This document shows, one piece after another, positions 17,381 through 26,161 of a DNA stretch of 64,000 nt. Under the pieces are notes generated by a model, which had not been told where the DNA came from, did not search any database, and saw only the letters and a program-made list of their open reading frames with translations. Source of the DNA: Flavisolibacter longurius (GTDB lineage: Bacteria > Bacteroidota > Bacteroidia > Chitinophagales > Chitinophagaceae); contig JABUMY010000002.1 of NCBI GenBank assembly GCA_013327885.1, forward strand, positions 62,001-126,000, given 5' to 3'. The translations under genes and the position numbers were made by a program. How positions within the stretch are numbered: position 1 is the stretch's first letter; each line of letters starts with the position of its first letter.

Positions 17381-17944
17381 TTAGCGTACCCTGTAGATAA
17401 AGTCGTTGTTTTCAAATTTGCGGGAAACCTGCTTCAGGTCGTAGGCGATGCTGGCATCTACCAGTTGGTCGCCGGCCTGCAGGATAAAGCCGCCGATAAT
17501 ATCGGGGTTGATCACTTCTTCCAGTTCCAGCTTTTCGATGCTGGTTGCTTTTTTCACCTGCGCAATGATCGATTCTTTTACGCTTGCGCTAACCGGTGTA
17601 GCCGTTGTCAGCTTTACCACGCGGATGCCTTTCTCGTCTTTGTACTGGCTGATAAAGGCCGTAATGATCTCAGGCAAAAGACCTTCGCGGTTTTTATTTG
17701 TCATCAGGCGAACAAAGGCCGTGGTCAGGTCGCTGACCTTTCCAGCGGTTACCGCTTCCAGGGCTTTCAGCTTTGTTTCGGACTTTACAACCGGGCTGCG
17801 AAGGAGGTTTAAAAATTCACGGCTGCCTTTGTTCAGGCGCTGCAGGTACAGCATATCGCTGTACACCGTTTCCAACTGTCCTTTTTCAACGGCAAGGCCA
17901 AGCAGTGATTTTGCGTATCGGGAGGCTACTCTGGGATTAGGCAT
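17381..17944 (-). CDS. atpH: ATP synthase F1 subunit delta
   Basis: 187 residues, the normal length for the delta (OSCP) subunit that links the peripheral b stalk to the alpha/beta head. Start MPNPRVASRYAKSLLGLAVEKG is the typical N-terminal helix; the C-terminal region holds the family's ELEEVINPDIIGGFILQAGDQLVDASI strand-helix segment. It follows atpF with a spacer of 86 bases that is made of word repeats, and precedes a terminator. Confidence 0.97.
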   Translation of the reverse strand: MPNPRVASRYAKSLLGLAVEKGQLETVYSDMLYLQRLNKGSREFLNLLRSPVVKSETKLKALEAVTAGKVSDLTTAFVRLMTNKNREGLLPEIITAFISQYKDEKGIRVVKLTTATPVSASVKESIIAQVKKATSIEKLELEEVINPDIIGGFILQAGDQLVDASIAYDLKQVSRKFENNDFIYRVR

Positions 17945-18022
17945 GTTCTCAAGCTTTTAGCTTATAGCTGCTGGCTGCTAGCAAAGCCTCTTTTGGCTAG
18001 TGGCTAATAGCTTGCAGCTGGC
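17945..18022. repeat. degenerate word repeat (AGCTGCTAGC family), atpF-atpH spacer
   Basis: The spacer is made of variants of one word: AGCTTTTAGCTTATAGCTGC, TGGCTGCTAGC, TGGCTAGTGGCTAATAGC, TTGCAGCTGGCGGCTG. The same family fills the atpE-atpB spacer (18960-19035) and the spacer at 26838-26955. Confidence 0.7.
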
Positions 18023-18030
18023 GGCTGTTC

Positions 18031-18525
18031 TTAACTCAGTTTAATATCGTCGATCAAACCTTTAATGTGTTGTTCCTGGGCTTCGGGGGTAGCCAGTTGC
18101 TTGCGCAGCACCTTTTCGGTCACTTCAATCACCAGCTTACCCACTTCGTTCTTCACGTCGGTAATGGCCGCCATTTTCTGTGCATTGATCTGCTGCTGTG
18201 CATCCAGGATGATCTTGTTGGCTTCCACTTTAGCCTGCTCTTTGGCTTCGGCCACAATACGGTCTTTGGTATCGCGGGCCTCTTTCAGCATGGCCGATCT
18301 TTCTTCACGGGCTTTGGCCATCAGTTCTTCGTTCTCGCTTTTCAGCTGGGCCATTTCACGCTTTACCCTTTCGGCTGTTTCCAGCGAACCGGCAATGTTT
18401 TTTTCGCGTTGGTCCAGGGAGCTCAGGATGGGTCCCCAGGCAAATTTGCGCAGCACAAAAAATACGATCAAAAAGGCCAGTAAGGTCCAAAACAGCAAGC
18501 CTAATTCAGGCGTAAGTAGTCTCAT
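18031..18525 (-). CDS. atpF: ATP synthase F0 subunit b
   Basis: 164 residues from MRLLTPELGLLFWTLLAFL. An in-frame ATG 21 codons upstream lies in repeat sequence and is unlikely. A single membrane helix (about residues 7-27) leads into the characteristic RKFAWGPILSSLDQREKNIAGSLETAE segment and a long charged coiled coil, forming the peripheral stalk. It lies between atpE and atpH, as usual. Confidence 0.96.
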   Translation of the reverse strand: MRLLTPELGLLFWTLLAFLIVFFVLRKFAWGPILSSLDQREKNIAGSLETAERVKREMAQLKSENEELMAKAREERSAMLKEARDTKDRIVAEAKEQAKVEANKIILDAQQQINAQKMAAITDVKNEVGKLVIEVTEKVLRKQLATPEAQEQHIKGLIDDIKLS

Positions 18526-18537
18526 ATACGAAATGTG

Positions 18538-18620
18538 ATAATTTGATAATCCGATAATTTGATAATGAATGTTCTCTTTCAGCAGCACCCATTATCACAT
18601 TAGCACATTGGCTAATTAGC
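18538..18620. repeat. degenerate word repeat (GATAATTTGATAAT family), atpE-atpF spacer
   Basis: Repeated variants: TGATAATTTGATAATCC, GATAATTTGATAATGAATG, then CATTATCACATTAGCACATT and GGCTAATTAGC. A different word from the neighbouring spacers but the same style of organisation. Confidence 0.65.
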
Positions 18621-18671
18621 TAAATTAAAACTGCACCCGCCGCCCTGTGCTTTGAGTGCAGTTTTGTTTTT

Positions 18672-19035
<364 letters not shown>

Positions 19036-19036
19036 T

Positions 19037-20290
19037 TTAAATAATCACCGGCTCTGTTGGCGGGTTGCCGTGGTGGGCATCGCCTTCGTGCTGGTGATGG
19101 TCTTCGGCTGCCTGGCCAATGAACACCGCTGTCAGGTTGGTAAAGATGAAGGCCTGGATAAACGCTACCAGTACTTCAATCACATAAATAAACACCGCAA
19201 AGGCAATGGAGATCGGCGAGAAACCAATACCGATGCCTGCGCTCATGTTACCAAAGATGAAGATCAGCGAGATCAGACAGATAATAATGATGTGTCCTGC
19301 CAGCATGTTGGCAAACAGACGAATGATCAGGGCAAAAGGCTTGGTAAAGATCGACAGGATCTCCACCGGGATCATGATCAGCTTAATGCCGTGCGGCACG
19401 GGAGGCCAGAAAATGTGACCCCAATAATGCTTGTTACCGCTGAAGGTGATCACCAGGAAAGAGATCAGGCCCAGCACCGCGGTAAAGGCAATGTTACCGG
19501 TAACGTTGGCTGCACCCGGGATCAGGCCAAAAATGTTATTGATCAGGATAAAAAAGAAAATGGTCAGCAGCAGCGGCATGTACTTGCGGTAGGCATGGCC
19601 GATGTTTGGCTTGGCTACTTCGTCGCGAACAAACTGGATCACCGGCTCGATGGCGTTTTGCCAGCCTTTGGGCGCAGTGGTCAGTCCCTGGCCGGTTTTG
19701 TAACGCTTGGCCACGGAGGTCATCAGCAGCACCAGTACAAGCAGGGCAATGAACATCTGCACCACGTTGCGGGTCAGCGAAAAATCGTACACTTTCACGC
19801 TGGGCAGAATACGGCCGGCATTGTCAACCGCCACGATCTGTTCGTCGCTCAGCAGGCGGATCTCGTCATCGCTTACGCCTTCGGCCTTTAACTGCTCTTT
19901 GTAGTGCGCCGTAATAATGCGGTAACCGTTGTAAGGGTCTTCGCCGTGGTGAAACTTGGAAGAGCTAAACAGGGAAAGGCCTCTGCCGGGCTCATATAAT
20001 AAGATAGGCAGTGGAATCGTAGCGTGGTGTTGCTTACCGTCGCTGCCCTCCCAGGAGAAAAAGTGGAACTCGTGACCGTCCATCACGTGGCCGAAGATCA
20101 CTTTGTTGGCATCGAACTTTCCTTTTTCTTCATGCCCTTCCCCGCCTTTCTCATCAGAGGTGTGGTGCACTTCGTCTTCTGCCTGCAGGTTCCTGTCAGG
20201 GTTAGTTTGTGCAAAAGAAGCATTTGAAAAAAGGATCAACAATAAGCCGAAAACCGCTACTGATAAGGATTTGAATCGTCCGGATGCCAT
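19037..20290 (-). CDS. atpB: ATP synthase F0 subunit a
   Basis: 417 residues from MASGRFKSLSVAVFG (an ATG eight codons upstream would overlap the region next to the promoter). It begins with a signal-peptide-like helix cleaved near SFAQT, followed by about 180 residues of periplasmic-type sequence with charged and His-rich stretches, a lineage feature of Bacteroidota AtpB. The membrane core follows, with the essential arginine in IRLFANMLAGHIIII. A His-rich tail (EDHHQHEGDAHHG) ends the protein. It is the first gene of the atp operon; atpI-like genes are not seen upstream. Confidence 0.96.
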   Translation of the reverse strand: MASGRFKSLSVAVFGLLLILFSNASFAQTNPDRNLQAEDEVHHTSDEKGGEGHEEKGKFDANKVIFGHVMDGHEFHFFSWEGSDGKQHHATIPLPILLYEPGRGLSLFSSSKFHHGEDPYNGYRIITAHYKEQLKAEGVSDDEIRLLSDEQIVAVDNAGRILPSVKVYDFSLTRNVVQMFIALLVLVLLMTSVAKRYKTGQGLTTAPKGWQNAIEPVIQFVRDEVAKPNIGHAYRKYMPLLLTIFFFILINNIFGLIPGAANVTGNIAFTAVLGLISFLVITFSGNKHYWGHIFWPPVPHGIKLIMIPVEILSIFTKPFALIIRLFANMLAGHIIIICLISLIFIFGNMSAGIGIGFSPISIAFAVFIYVIEVLVAFIQAFIFTNLTAVFIGQAAEDHHQHEGDAHHGNPPTEPVII

Positions 20291-20311
20291 CACGTTTTCT
20301 GAAATTTGGCG

Positions 20312-20319
20312 CAAAGATA
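20312..20319 (-). promoter_or_regulatory. Bacteroidota -7 promoter element of the atp operon
   Basis: Minus-strand TATCTTTG, exact TAnnTTTG, 21 bases upstream of the atpB ATG at 20290. Confidence 0.7.
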
Positions 20320-20339
20320 AGGAGGATAGCCGAAAAGAG

Positions 20340-20650
20340 GGAGTGCTGGAAAAAGTTTGTAAGATTTAAGTATTTCTATACGCTTCGGCTGGGATTCAGT
20401 GTATCTGAGCCTTTATTTCTTTGTTGCAAAGACCAGATTTTTTCAAGCTTTTCTACATCAATCTGGTCCTTTTCACGGCCAACAGCTTTTTTGTTTGCTA
20501 TAAGCTGTTAGAAATACAAAACCAGCATCTGGAGTCCATCCCATCTTTCAGGTATTGCTGCATATGAAATCGCAGAGCGGCTACTGCAACAATTGGACGG
20601 TGAACGTCTGGCCGCAACTGCGAAAAACGGACAGGCTGGAAAGCTCATGC
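20340..20650. other. gene-free spacer with a possible coding remnant
   Basis: No complete gene is seen. A plus-strand frame from 20512 to 20704 lacks a start codon but has protein-like composition (IAAYEIAERLLQQLDGERLA). It could be the tail of a lost gene; no family was recognised. Confidence 0.35.
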
Positions 20651-20833
20651 CTATTGTACCCCGGTTGCACCGATACTTTTTTTGGCAGTTTGAGCTTTTT
20701 GTCTTGATGCTCGCTTTTGCTCCTGCACTTTCGCTGCTTTTATAAATTCACTAATAGCTTGTTCTTCCTTTTTAGTTAATGGGGTTGCACCGCCAATGAA
20801 ATCCACGTCCAATTCATTTTTAGGTTCTTTCAT
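20651..20833 (-). CDS. small acidic/basic protein paired with the upstream GNAT-like gene
   Basis: 60 residues: an acidic N-terminus (LDVDFIGGATPLTKKEEQAI), a predicted helix (SEFIKAAKVQEQKR) and a basic tail. The ATG is 5 bases after the stop of the preceding gene, so the two are almost certainly co-transcribed and possibly coupled. The size and arrangement recall antitoxin or adaptor genes but no DNA-binding motif is visible. Function unknown. Confidence 0.7.
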   Translation of the reverse strand: MKEPKNELDVDFIGGATPLTKKEEQAISEFIKAAKVQEQKRASRQKAQTAKKSIGATGVQ

Positions 20834-20838
20834 AATTT

Positions 20839-21372
20839 TTAGTTTTTAAAGTATTTGTCGATCAAACGCAGTGCCGCTCCTGTTTCAATAACCATGATGC
20901 GTCCGCCAACATGAACAGCTCCCAATGTTTTTGTATAGTGATCAACCAGTTGTGTTTTGGAGATGAAGGATACATTGCCTTCAAAACCTCTTTGAAAGGA
21001 AAGACGACAGGCGAAGGCGACTAAGTTTCCAGGCACACCGGCATAAACTTTTAATTTTCCTTTGTTGAAAGGCGCACTTTCGACAAGGTGCATATAAACA
21101 TGGTCTGTTTTCATTTCCAGGCTGATAAGCCCTTGAATGACAGAAAGGTTATTGGGTGTAGTCAGCTTGTAAACCTCTCTCCCCGGTTGGTTAAGCTCAT
21201 ATTTCCAATCAAATTGCCATGCGTTCTTTTTTGTAACCGTTTTAAGATCACTGGCGCTCAACAAAACAATATTTGTTGGAAAAACGTCACCCGTTTGCAC
21301 ATTTTCAATGGAATTTGTCAGCTTGTCAACAAGAAAATCCAAAGGAATTGGTCTGCGTTTTTTCACCCTCAC
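20839..21372 (-). CDS. GNAT-like protein of unknown function
   Basis: 177 residues, no signal peptide. The C-terminal half follows the order of a GNAT acetyltransferase fold: a strand (DHVYMHLVESAPFN), a segment where the acetyl-CoA loop would sit (YAGVPGNLVAFACRLSFQRG), then GFEGNVSFISKTQLVDHYTKTLGA and the final strand RIMVIETGAALRLIDKYF. The canonical acetyl-CoA loop Q/RxxGxG/A is not clear, so catalytic activity is uncertain. It forms a two-gene unit with the 60-residue protein downstream; a toxin-antitoxin-like role is possible but unproven. The 285-base region 21373-21657 upstream contains nothing recognisable. Confidence 0.7.
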   Translation of the reverse strand: MRVKKRRPIPLDFLVDKLTNSIENVQTGDVFPTNIVLLSASDLKTVTKKNAWQFDWKYELNQPGREVYKLTTPNNLSVIQGLISLEMKTDHVYMHLVESAPFNKGKLKVYAGVPGNLVAFACRLSFQRGFEGNVSFISKTQLVDHYTKTLGAVHVGGRIMVIETGAALRLIDKYFKN

Positions 21373-21657
21373 AAGATACGAAAAGCAGGTCTGTTCTCGT
21401 CTTTGGCATTATCGCTGTTGCTTAGGCTGGAATGCCAACTGCTTTAATTTCTGCTAACAAATCAGTTTATAAAAAACAGCATGCTATACCATTTTAGTCA
21501 TGATTGTTAACTGCATACTTTTTTGTCGGTAAGACAACCACCTGGTTATAAACTAAATTATTTAAAAGAGAGGGGCATCTGTTTTTATCTATGCATTGCG
21601 CTTTGACAGCCTGTTTCTAAGAATAATTTTCATGCACCGCATTTGGATGTTGATGCA

Positions 21658-21852
21658 TTATTTTATCTCTTTGGCCCTTTGCATGGTTCGCTGAAGCCGC
21701 ATGAGGCTCATCAGGAACAAGAACTTTTCCTTGTCCGTTCTTGCCATTCCTTCTTGCAAATATGCGAACTCCTTTTCTTCCGGTGATGCGTAAAACCTTA
21801 TTCCCGCTTTTTGTGCGGCCTCTAGCTCGTTTTTTTGTAGGCTATTTTTCAT
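21658..21852 (-). CDS. small protein translationally coupled to the ABC exporter gene
   Basis: 64 residues, charged and helical (AGIRFYASPEEKEFAYLQEG, FLFLMSLMRLQRTMQRAKE). Its ATG overlaps the TGA of the upstream ABC exporter gene in an ATGA arrangement, a strong sign of coupled translation. Small proteins of this shape often precede a second gene in Bacteroidota two-gene modules; no such partner follows here. Function unknown. Confidence 0.65.
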   Translation of the reverse strand: MKNSLQKNELEAAQKAGIRFYASPEEKEFAYLQEGMARTDKEKFLFLMSLMRLQRTMQRAKEIK

Positions 21853-23651
21853 TGAACAAGCGTGGTTTTCTTTTCAAACTGCATCTTATGCAATTTACTG
21901 TAAAAGCCTCCCTTTGCCAATAGCTCCTGGTGGGTGCCCACTTCCTTCAATTCGCCTTTGTCCAGCACAATAATTTTATCGGCACGCTGAATGGTGCTCA
22001 GGCGGTGGGCAATTACAATCGAGGTGCGGTCAGCCACCAGTCGGTTGATGGCTTTTTCGATCAGGTATTCGCTTTCGGTGTCGATGGAAGATGTTGCCTC
22101 ATCCAAGATTAAGATAGAAGGATTGTACAGCAGAGCCCGGATAAAGGAAAGCAACTGCCGCTGCCCCAGCGAAAGCGTGGCGCCGCGTTCCATCACGTTG
22201 TAATCGTAACCGCCAGGAAGCTGCAAAATAAATTCGTGCATGCCAATGAGTTTGGCCGCTTCTTCTACCCTATCCCGCGGAATTTCCGGGTTCATCAGGG
22301 TTATGTTGTCGAGAACCGAGCCGGGAAACAGGAACACATCCTGCAACACCACCCCGATATTTTTGCGCAGCAGGTCGGTATTGTAGTTTTCAATGGCCAC
22401 ATCGTCAATGCGGATCTGCCCTTTCTGGATTTGGTAAAGCCGGTTCAGCAGGGAAATAATGGTGGTCTTTCCGCTGCCGGTATGGCCAACGATGGCAACA
22501 GTCTGGCCCGGCTCTATCTTGAACGAAATATCCTTTAACACGGCATGGTCTTCTGTATAGCCAAACCAAACATGGTCAAACTCGATCTTTCCCTGCACAG
22601 TTGCCGGCGCATAAGCATCTGAAGGCGAAGGCGGCAGTTCGTCGGTATTGTCCAGCACTTTAAACACCCGTTCGCTGGCGATCATGCCCATCTGCAGCAC
22701 GTTGAACTTATCGGCAATCACCCTGAGTGGACGGAAGATCAGGTTGAGGTAAAGGATAAACGAAATGATCTTGCCCACATCTCCCGCCTGGCTGGAGAGT
22801 GAATCCTTTGCCACCCAATACACCACCAGTCCCATGGACAGGGCCAGCACAATTTCTACCAGCGGGAAAAAAACCGAATAGGCAAAAATGGCGTGGATGT
22901 TGGCGTTGCGATGCTCTTTGTTGATCGCATCAAACTTTTGCTGCTCCCGCTTTTCGGCGGCAAAGGCCTGCACAATGTACATGCCCGTGATGTGTTCCTG
23001 CACAAAGGCATTCAGCGCCGACACGGCATTGCGGACCCGATGAAACGACTTGTTGACACTCTCCTTAAAATAATACGTGGCGATAATAATAATAGGAAAG
23101 GGTATCAGGGAAATGAGCGTTAGCTGCCAGTCAGTCCAGAACATAATGCCCAGCACACAAAGAATGGAAAGCAGGTCGGCGATGATGGGAATCAAGCCGT
23201 CGGCAAAAATATCGTTGATGCGTTCGATGTCGTCTACCGTGCGGGTGGTAAGGGTGCCGATGGGTGTACGGTCGAACTGACGCAGGTTGAGATTGAGCAC
23301 TTTGCCAAACACTTTTACCCGCATGTCCTTTACCACGGTTTGGCCCAGCCAGGCGGTCGTGTAGGAAAAATAAAACCGCAGCACGGTCTCCAGCAGGGTA
23401 AAACCGATCTGCAGCACAATCACCCATACCAGGGCATTGATAGCGCTTTCGGCAAAGTTGCGGTCGGCGCCGGCTATGTATTTATCTACGGTAAGCTGGA
23501 TGAGAAAAGGGCGTACCGGCGTAAAGGCCGCCAGCACAATGGCCAGCACAATAGAGCCGATAAAACGGCCCCGGTACGGCCGGGTAAATTCCAAAACCCT
23601 GTTGAGTAAAACAAAATCAAAAAAAGACTTCTTCCCGCCTTTGGTGCTCAT
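21849..23651 (-). CDS. MsbA-like ABC exporter (fused permease and ATPase)
   Basis: 600 residues. Six membrane helices occupy about residues 20-310. The nucleotide-binding domain has Walker A GHTGSGKTT, Q-loop GVVLQDVFLFPGSV, signature LSLGQRQLL (the usual LSGGQ altered at the fourth position), Walker B ILILDEATSSID, and the H-loop IVIAHRLST. It forms a homodimer or heterodimer in the inner membrane and exports lipids, drugs or peptides using ATP; the substrate cannot be read from sequence. The altered signature is common in half-transporters that still hydrolyse ATP. Confidence 0.93.
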   Translation of the reverse strand: MSTKGGKKSFFDFVLLNRVLEFTRPYRGRFIGSIVLAIVLAAFTPVRPFLIQLTVDKYIAGADRNFAESAINALVWVIVLQIGFTLLETVLRFYFSYTTAWLGQTVVKDMRVKVFGKVLNLNLRQFDRTPIGTLTTRTVDDIERINDIFADGLIPIIADLLSILCVLGIMFWTDWQLTLISLIPFPIIIIATYYFKESVNKSFHRVRNAVSALNAFVQEHITGMYIVQAFAAEKREQQKFDAINKEHRNANIHAIFAYSVFFPLVEIVLALSMGLVVYWVAKDSLSSQAGDVGKIISFILYLNLIFRPLRVIADKFNVLQMGMIASERVFKVLDNTDELPPSPSDAYAPATVQGKIEFDHVWFGYTEDHAVLKDISFKIEPGQTVAIVGHTGSGKTTIISLLNRLYQIQKGQIRIDDVAIENYNTDLLRKNIGVVLQDVFLFPGSVLDNITLMNPEIPRDRVEEAAKLIGMHEFILQLPGGYDYNVMERGATLSLGQRQLLSFIRALLYNPSILILDEATSSIDTESEYLIEKAINRLVADRTSIVIAHRLSTIQRADKIIVLDKGELKEVGTHQELLAKGGFYSKLHKMQFEKKTTLVQ

Positions 23652-23654
23652 GAT

Positions 23655-23735
23655 TGTTCGTTTGCCGTTTCCTGTTTACCGTTTACAGTTGCTGCGCTTA
23701 CAAACGGAAAACTGCAAACGGCAAACGGTAAACTT
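23655..23735. repeat. degenerate word repeat (AAACGGTAAAC family)
   Basis: Word variants on both strands: TTGCCGTTTCCTGTTTACCG, TTTACAGTTG, AAACGGAAAACTGCAAACGG, CAAACGGTAAACTT. A matching block (AAACTGTAAACGGAAAACGG and on) follows the heptamer repeat at 4145-4182. Confidence 0.7.
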
Positions 23736-23756
23736 TTCTGAGCAAAGCTATAGGCT

Positions 23757-25952
23757 TTACGCTCCGCGTTCCTCGCCGCCCATCGCATTTTTGTAGGCTT
23801 TGATAAAAATGGCGCCCAGGTTTTTGTGCGGGGGCACATAGTCGCCAAAGCCGTCGATGTTCTTATACTTCCGCTCAAACTCCCGCCAAAAAGGTATCCA
23901 GTCGATGTTTTTTCCTGTGCGCAGGTTTTCCATCATCATATCGATCAGCGGCTGGTTAAACACCAGTTTGCCGATCTGCTTAGAAGAAATGATGTGGGCA
24001 TCCTCGGCATGCTGCAGCACGTCATGAATAACATTGTAGCCGCCGCAGGAACCCATGAACACGATCTTGGCAGATGGCGCCAACTGCTCGATGGTGTACG
24101 GTGCATAATAACTGTGACCGCGGTGAATGACCACCGTAGGCTCCAGCCCTTTTTCCGCCAGGTAATCGCCCAGCGCCGCCTGTGCCCGGTCTACCTCACC
24201 CGAAACTTCGTCCAGCGGCTTGTTGGCAAAGATCTTTATCGGCCGGCCCTTGATAGAGGTAAAGGTGATCCACTGGCGATTCTCCTCCCGGCGCCAAAGG
24301 CTGGAAGAAAACTGCGGAACAAAATTGGCGTAGTTCATCCGGCCATCTTTATCGCCGTAAAAAAACACCTGGATCACCACCTGGCCGGAGTCGCTGCCAC
24401 CGGCCAGCGTTTTATAGTTTACACTGTACACGGGTGGTATGTTGAACTCCCTGGAAAGGTCTATGGTCGTATCCTCGGAAGAACGGAATAGCTTATACAG
24501 GAGGTCGTAGATCACCAAACCGCGCCTGTTGTTGCGGCGGGCGGCTTCTTCGTAGTTGAGCCTTACGTTGGCAAGCATCTGGTCGGCCACAGGCTTCATG
24601 GTTTCGGCAATGGAGGCATAGGAGTCAGCCACATCCACCCCGTCTTCCAGCCCGTCCGATTTATCCAGGTTGTTCACAAAAGCCGTCATCAGCACCCTTG
24701 CCCGGTCGCGGTCGGGGAAAGAAGCCAGGAAGTTTGTCAGCGTGTTGTAACCGGCAGCCACCTTGATGAACTTTTTGAAATAGTCAAAGCCCACGCTCAT
24801 CAGGAGCGAATCGCCCCGGTTACCGATCTTTTGCATCAGGCGTGGGTACACCCCTTTTGTATAGCTGGAGGTATACATGTCGGTTTCGCCGGCGATCACT
24901 AGGTAATAAAGTTCCTGGGCCGTCAGCGGGTTGAGGGCTTCAAAACGGTAAGCGGCATTTTCCGATTCGTGCCGGTCGTTGATGCTTTTGATAAAACTCT
25001 CCAGCCCTTTTTTTGTCAGCATGGCCTGGAGGGCCTTCATCTCTACGATCTTTTCACCTTCGAGCTGGCGCTGCACATAATCCATTCGGGTTTTCACCAG
25101 CAGCTTGTAATATTTTACAGGATCGTCTTTAACGGCGTCAATTTCATCAATGGTCTGGCGGCCTTTGATCAGGTTGTCCAAAAAAGGAAAGTACAGCTGC
25201 CCGCTGGCGCTTTTGGCCATACGGGAAACCGTGCGGATAAAGGGATCGTCCAACCCGCGGATGGCGTATCCCAGCTTGTTGTCGGCAGCCGCATAGTCGT
25301 ACAATTGCCTTGGGTTGTTATAACCGGCAAGCTTAATCAGGCTGTCGCGGAAGGGAACATCCGGGTTGTCCTTTAGCGTAATAAATACTTTATCGGGATG
25401 AAGCGTGGCAAACTTCAGCACCACTTTGTTCTGGGCACTGCGCAGGCCCGGGTTGCCGTCAAAGGCCTGGGAGGCCAGCAGCACATTGGCCACTTCATAT
25501 TCCTGGCGATCAACAATGGCTTCAATGCTTTGTATTTTTTTATCCTGCTGAATGGCCTCATCGTAGGCCGTCAGTAAAATGGGCAGGTTAGAAGGGGTAA
25601 AGGCCCGGCTGCGGTAATCACTGGCAACTTTCCGCAGCATCCGGTCGAGGCCGCGCAGGTAGCCGATCTTTCGCTGGTCGCCCATGCTGTCGCTGTCGAT
25701 ACGGCACTGGAGGCCGTTGATCTGCTGCAGCAAGGCATGGTTTACATAGTGTACAACGTCGTCATTGTCGCCTTTGGCAAGGCCCGACTTCAGGGCAGCG
25801 GCCTGGGCTTTGTCCACATTGTCGTGCCAGAGCCGGCGGCTGATAGGCGGCTTGCAGGCAAGATCGGTAACGGATTGAGCCGAAACTGCGAACGAAAAAA
25901 AACCAAAGCAAACAGTGATAACAGTTCGGTTAGAGTAAGACATGCGCCTCAT
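23757..25952 (-). CDS. secreted protein with caspase-like His/Cys motif
   Basis: 731 residues with a signal peptide ending near AVSAQS. About 560 residues of mostly helical sequence are followed by a C-terminal alpha/beta region. That region has a strand ending in HRGH (His610/His613, in VVIHRGHSYYAPY) and, after LAPSAKIVFM, the sequence GSCGGY with Cys636. A His-Gly-type strand followed about 25 residues later by a strand ending in a Gly-flanked Cys is the layout of clan CD peptidases (caspases, clostripain, CHAT). The fold assignment is an inference; no known family was recognised. The start could be the ATG three codons downstream. A -7-like TAAATTTG lies at 25957-25964. Confidence 0.7.
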   Translation of the reverse strand: MRRMSYSNRTVITVCFGFFSFAVSAQSVTDLACKPPISRRLWHDNVDKAQAAALKSGLAKGDNDDVVHYVNHALLQQINGLQCRIDSDSMGDQRKIGYLRGLDRMLRKVASDYRSRAFTPSNLPILLTAYDEAIQQDKKIQSIEAIVDRQEYEVANVLLASQAFDGNPGLRSAQNKVVLKFATLHPDKVFITLKDNPDVPFRDSLIKLAGYNNPRQLYDYAAADNKLGYAIRGLDDPFIRTVSRMAKSASGQLYFPFLDNLIKGRQTIDEIDAVKDDPVKYYKLLVKTRMDYVQRQLEGEKIVEMKALQAMLTKKGLESFIKSINDRHESENAAYRFEALNPLTAQELYYLVIAGETDMYTSSYTKGVYPRLMQKIGNRGDSLLMSVGFDYFKKFIKVAAGYNTLTNFLASFPDRDRARVLMTAFVNNLDKSDGLEDGVDVADSYASIAETMKPVADQMLANVRLNYEEAARRNNRRGLVIYDLLYKLFRSSEDTTIDLSREFNIPPVYSVNYKTLAGGSDSGQVVIQVFFYGDKDGRMNYANFVPQFSSSLWRREENRQWITFTSIKGRPIKIFANKPLDEVSGEVDRAQAALGDYLAEKGLEPTVVIHRGHSYYAPYTIEQLAPSAKIVFMGSCGGYNVIHDVLQHAEDAHIISSKQIGKLVFNQPLIDMMMENLRTGKNIDWIPFWREFERKYKNIDGFGDYVPPHKNLGAIFIKAYKNAMGGEERGA

Positions 25953-25956
25953 AAAA

Positions 25957-25964
25957 CAAATTTA
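25957..25964 (-). promoter_or_regulatory. Bacteroidota -7-like element close to the start codon
   Basis: Minus-strand TAAATTTG matches TAnnTTTG and ends only four bases before the ATG at 25952, favouring the downstream start at 25943 or a leaderless transcript. Confidence 0.4.
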
Positions 25965-26135
25965 GTACCCGAAGTGCGAAAGCGGGGTTAATCTTCCCAT
26001 TTGCTGACGAGGCAGCGGTTCTTTTGGTTGTCATGAAACAATTTCTATCTAACAAAATCATGAAGGCTTTATTAAGTAATCATTAAGTCTGCCGCCGCCG
26101 GAAAGGCAGCGCTGTGGGCATAAACGCTTTTCCTG

Positions 26136-26143
26136 TAGGTTTG
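26136..26143 (+). promoter_or_regulatory. Bacteroidota -7 promoter element of the response regulator
   Basis: TAGGTTTG, exact TAnnTTTG, 18 bases before the ATG at 26162. Two 11-base-spaced ATTAAGT words sit upstream at 26071-26088. Confidence 0.6.
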
Positions 26144-26161
26144 CCGCAAAGCAATTGATCG

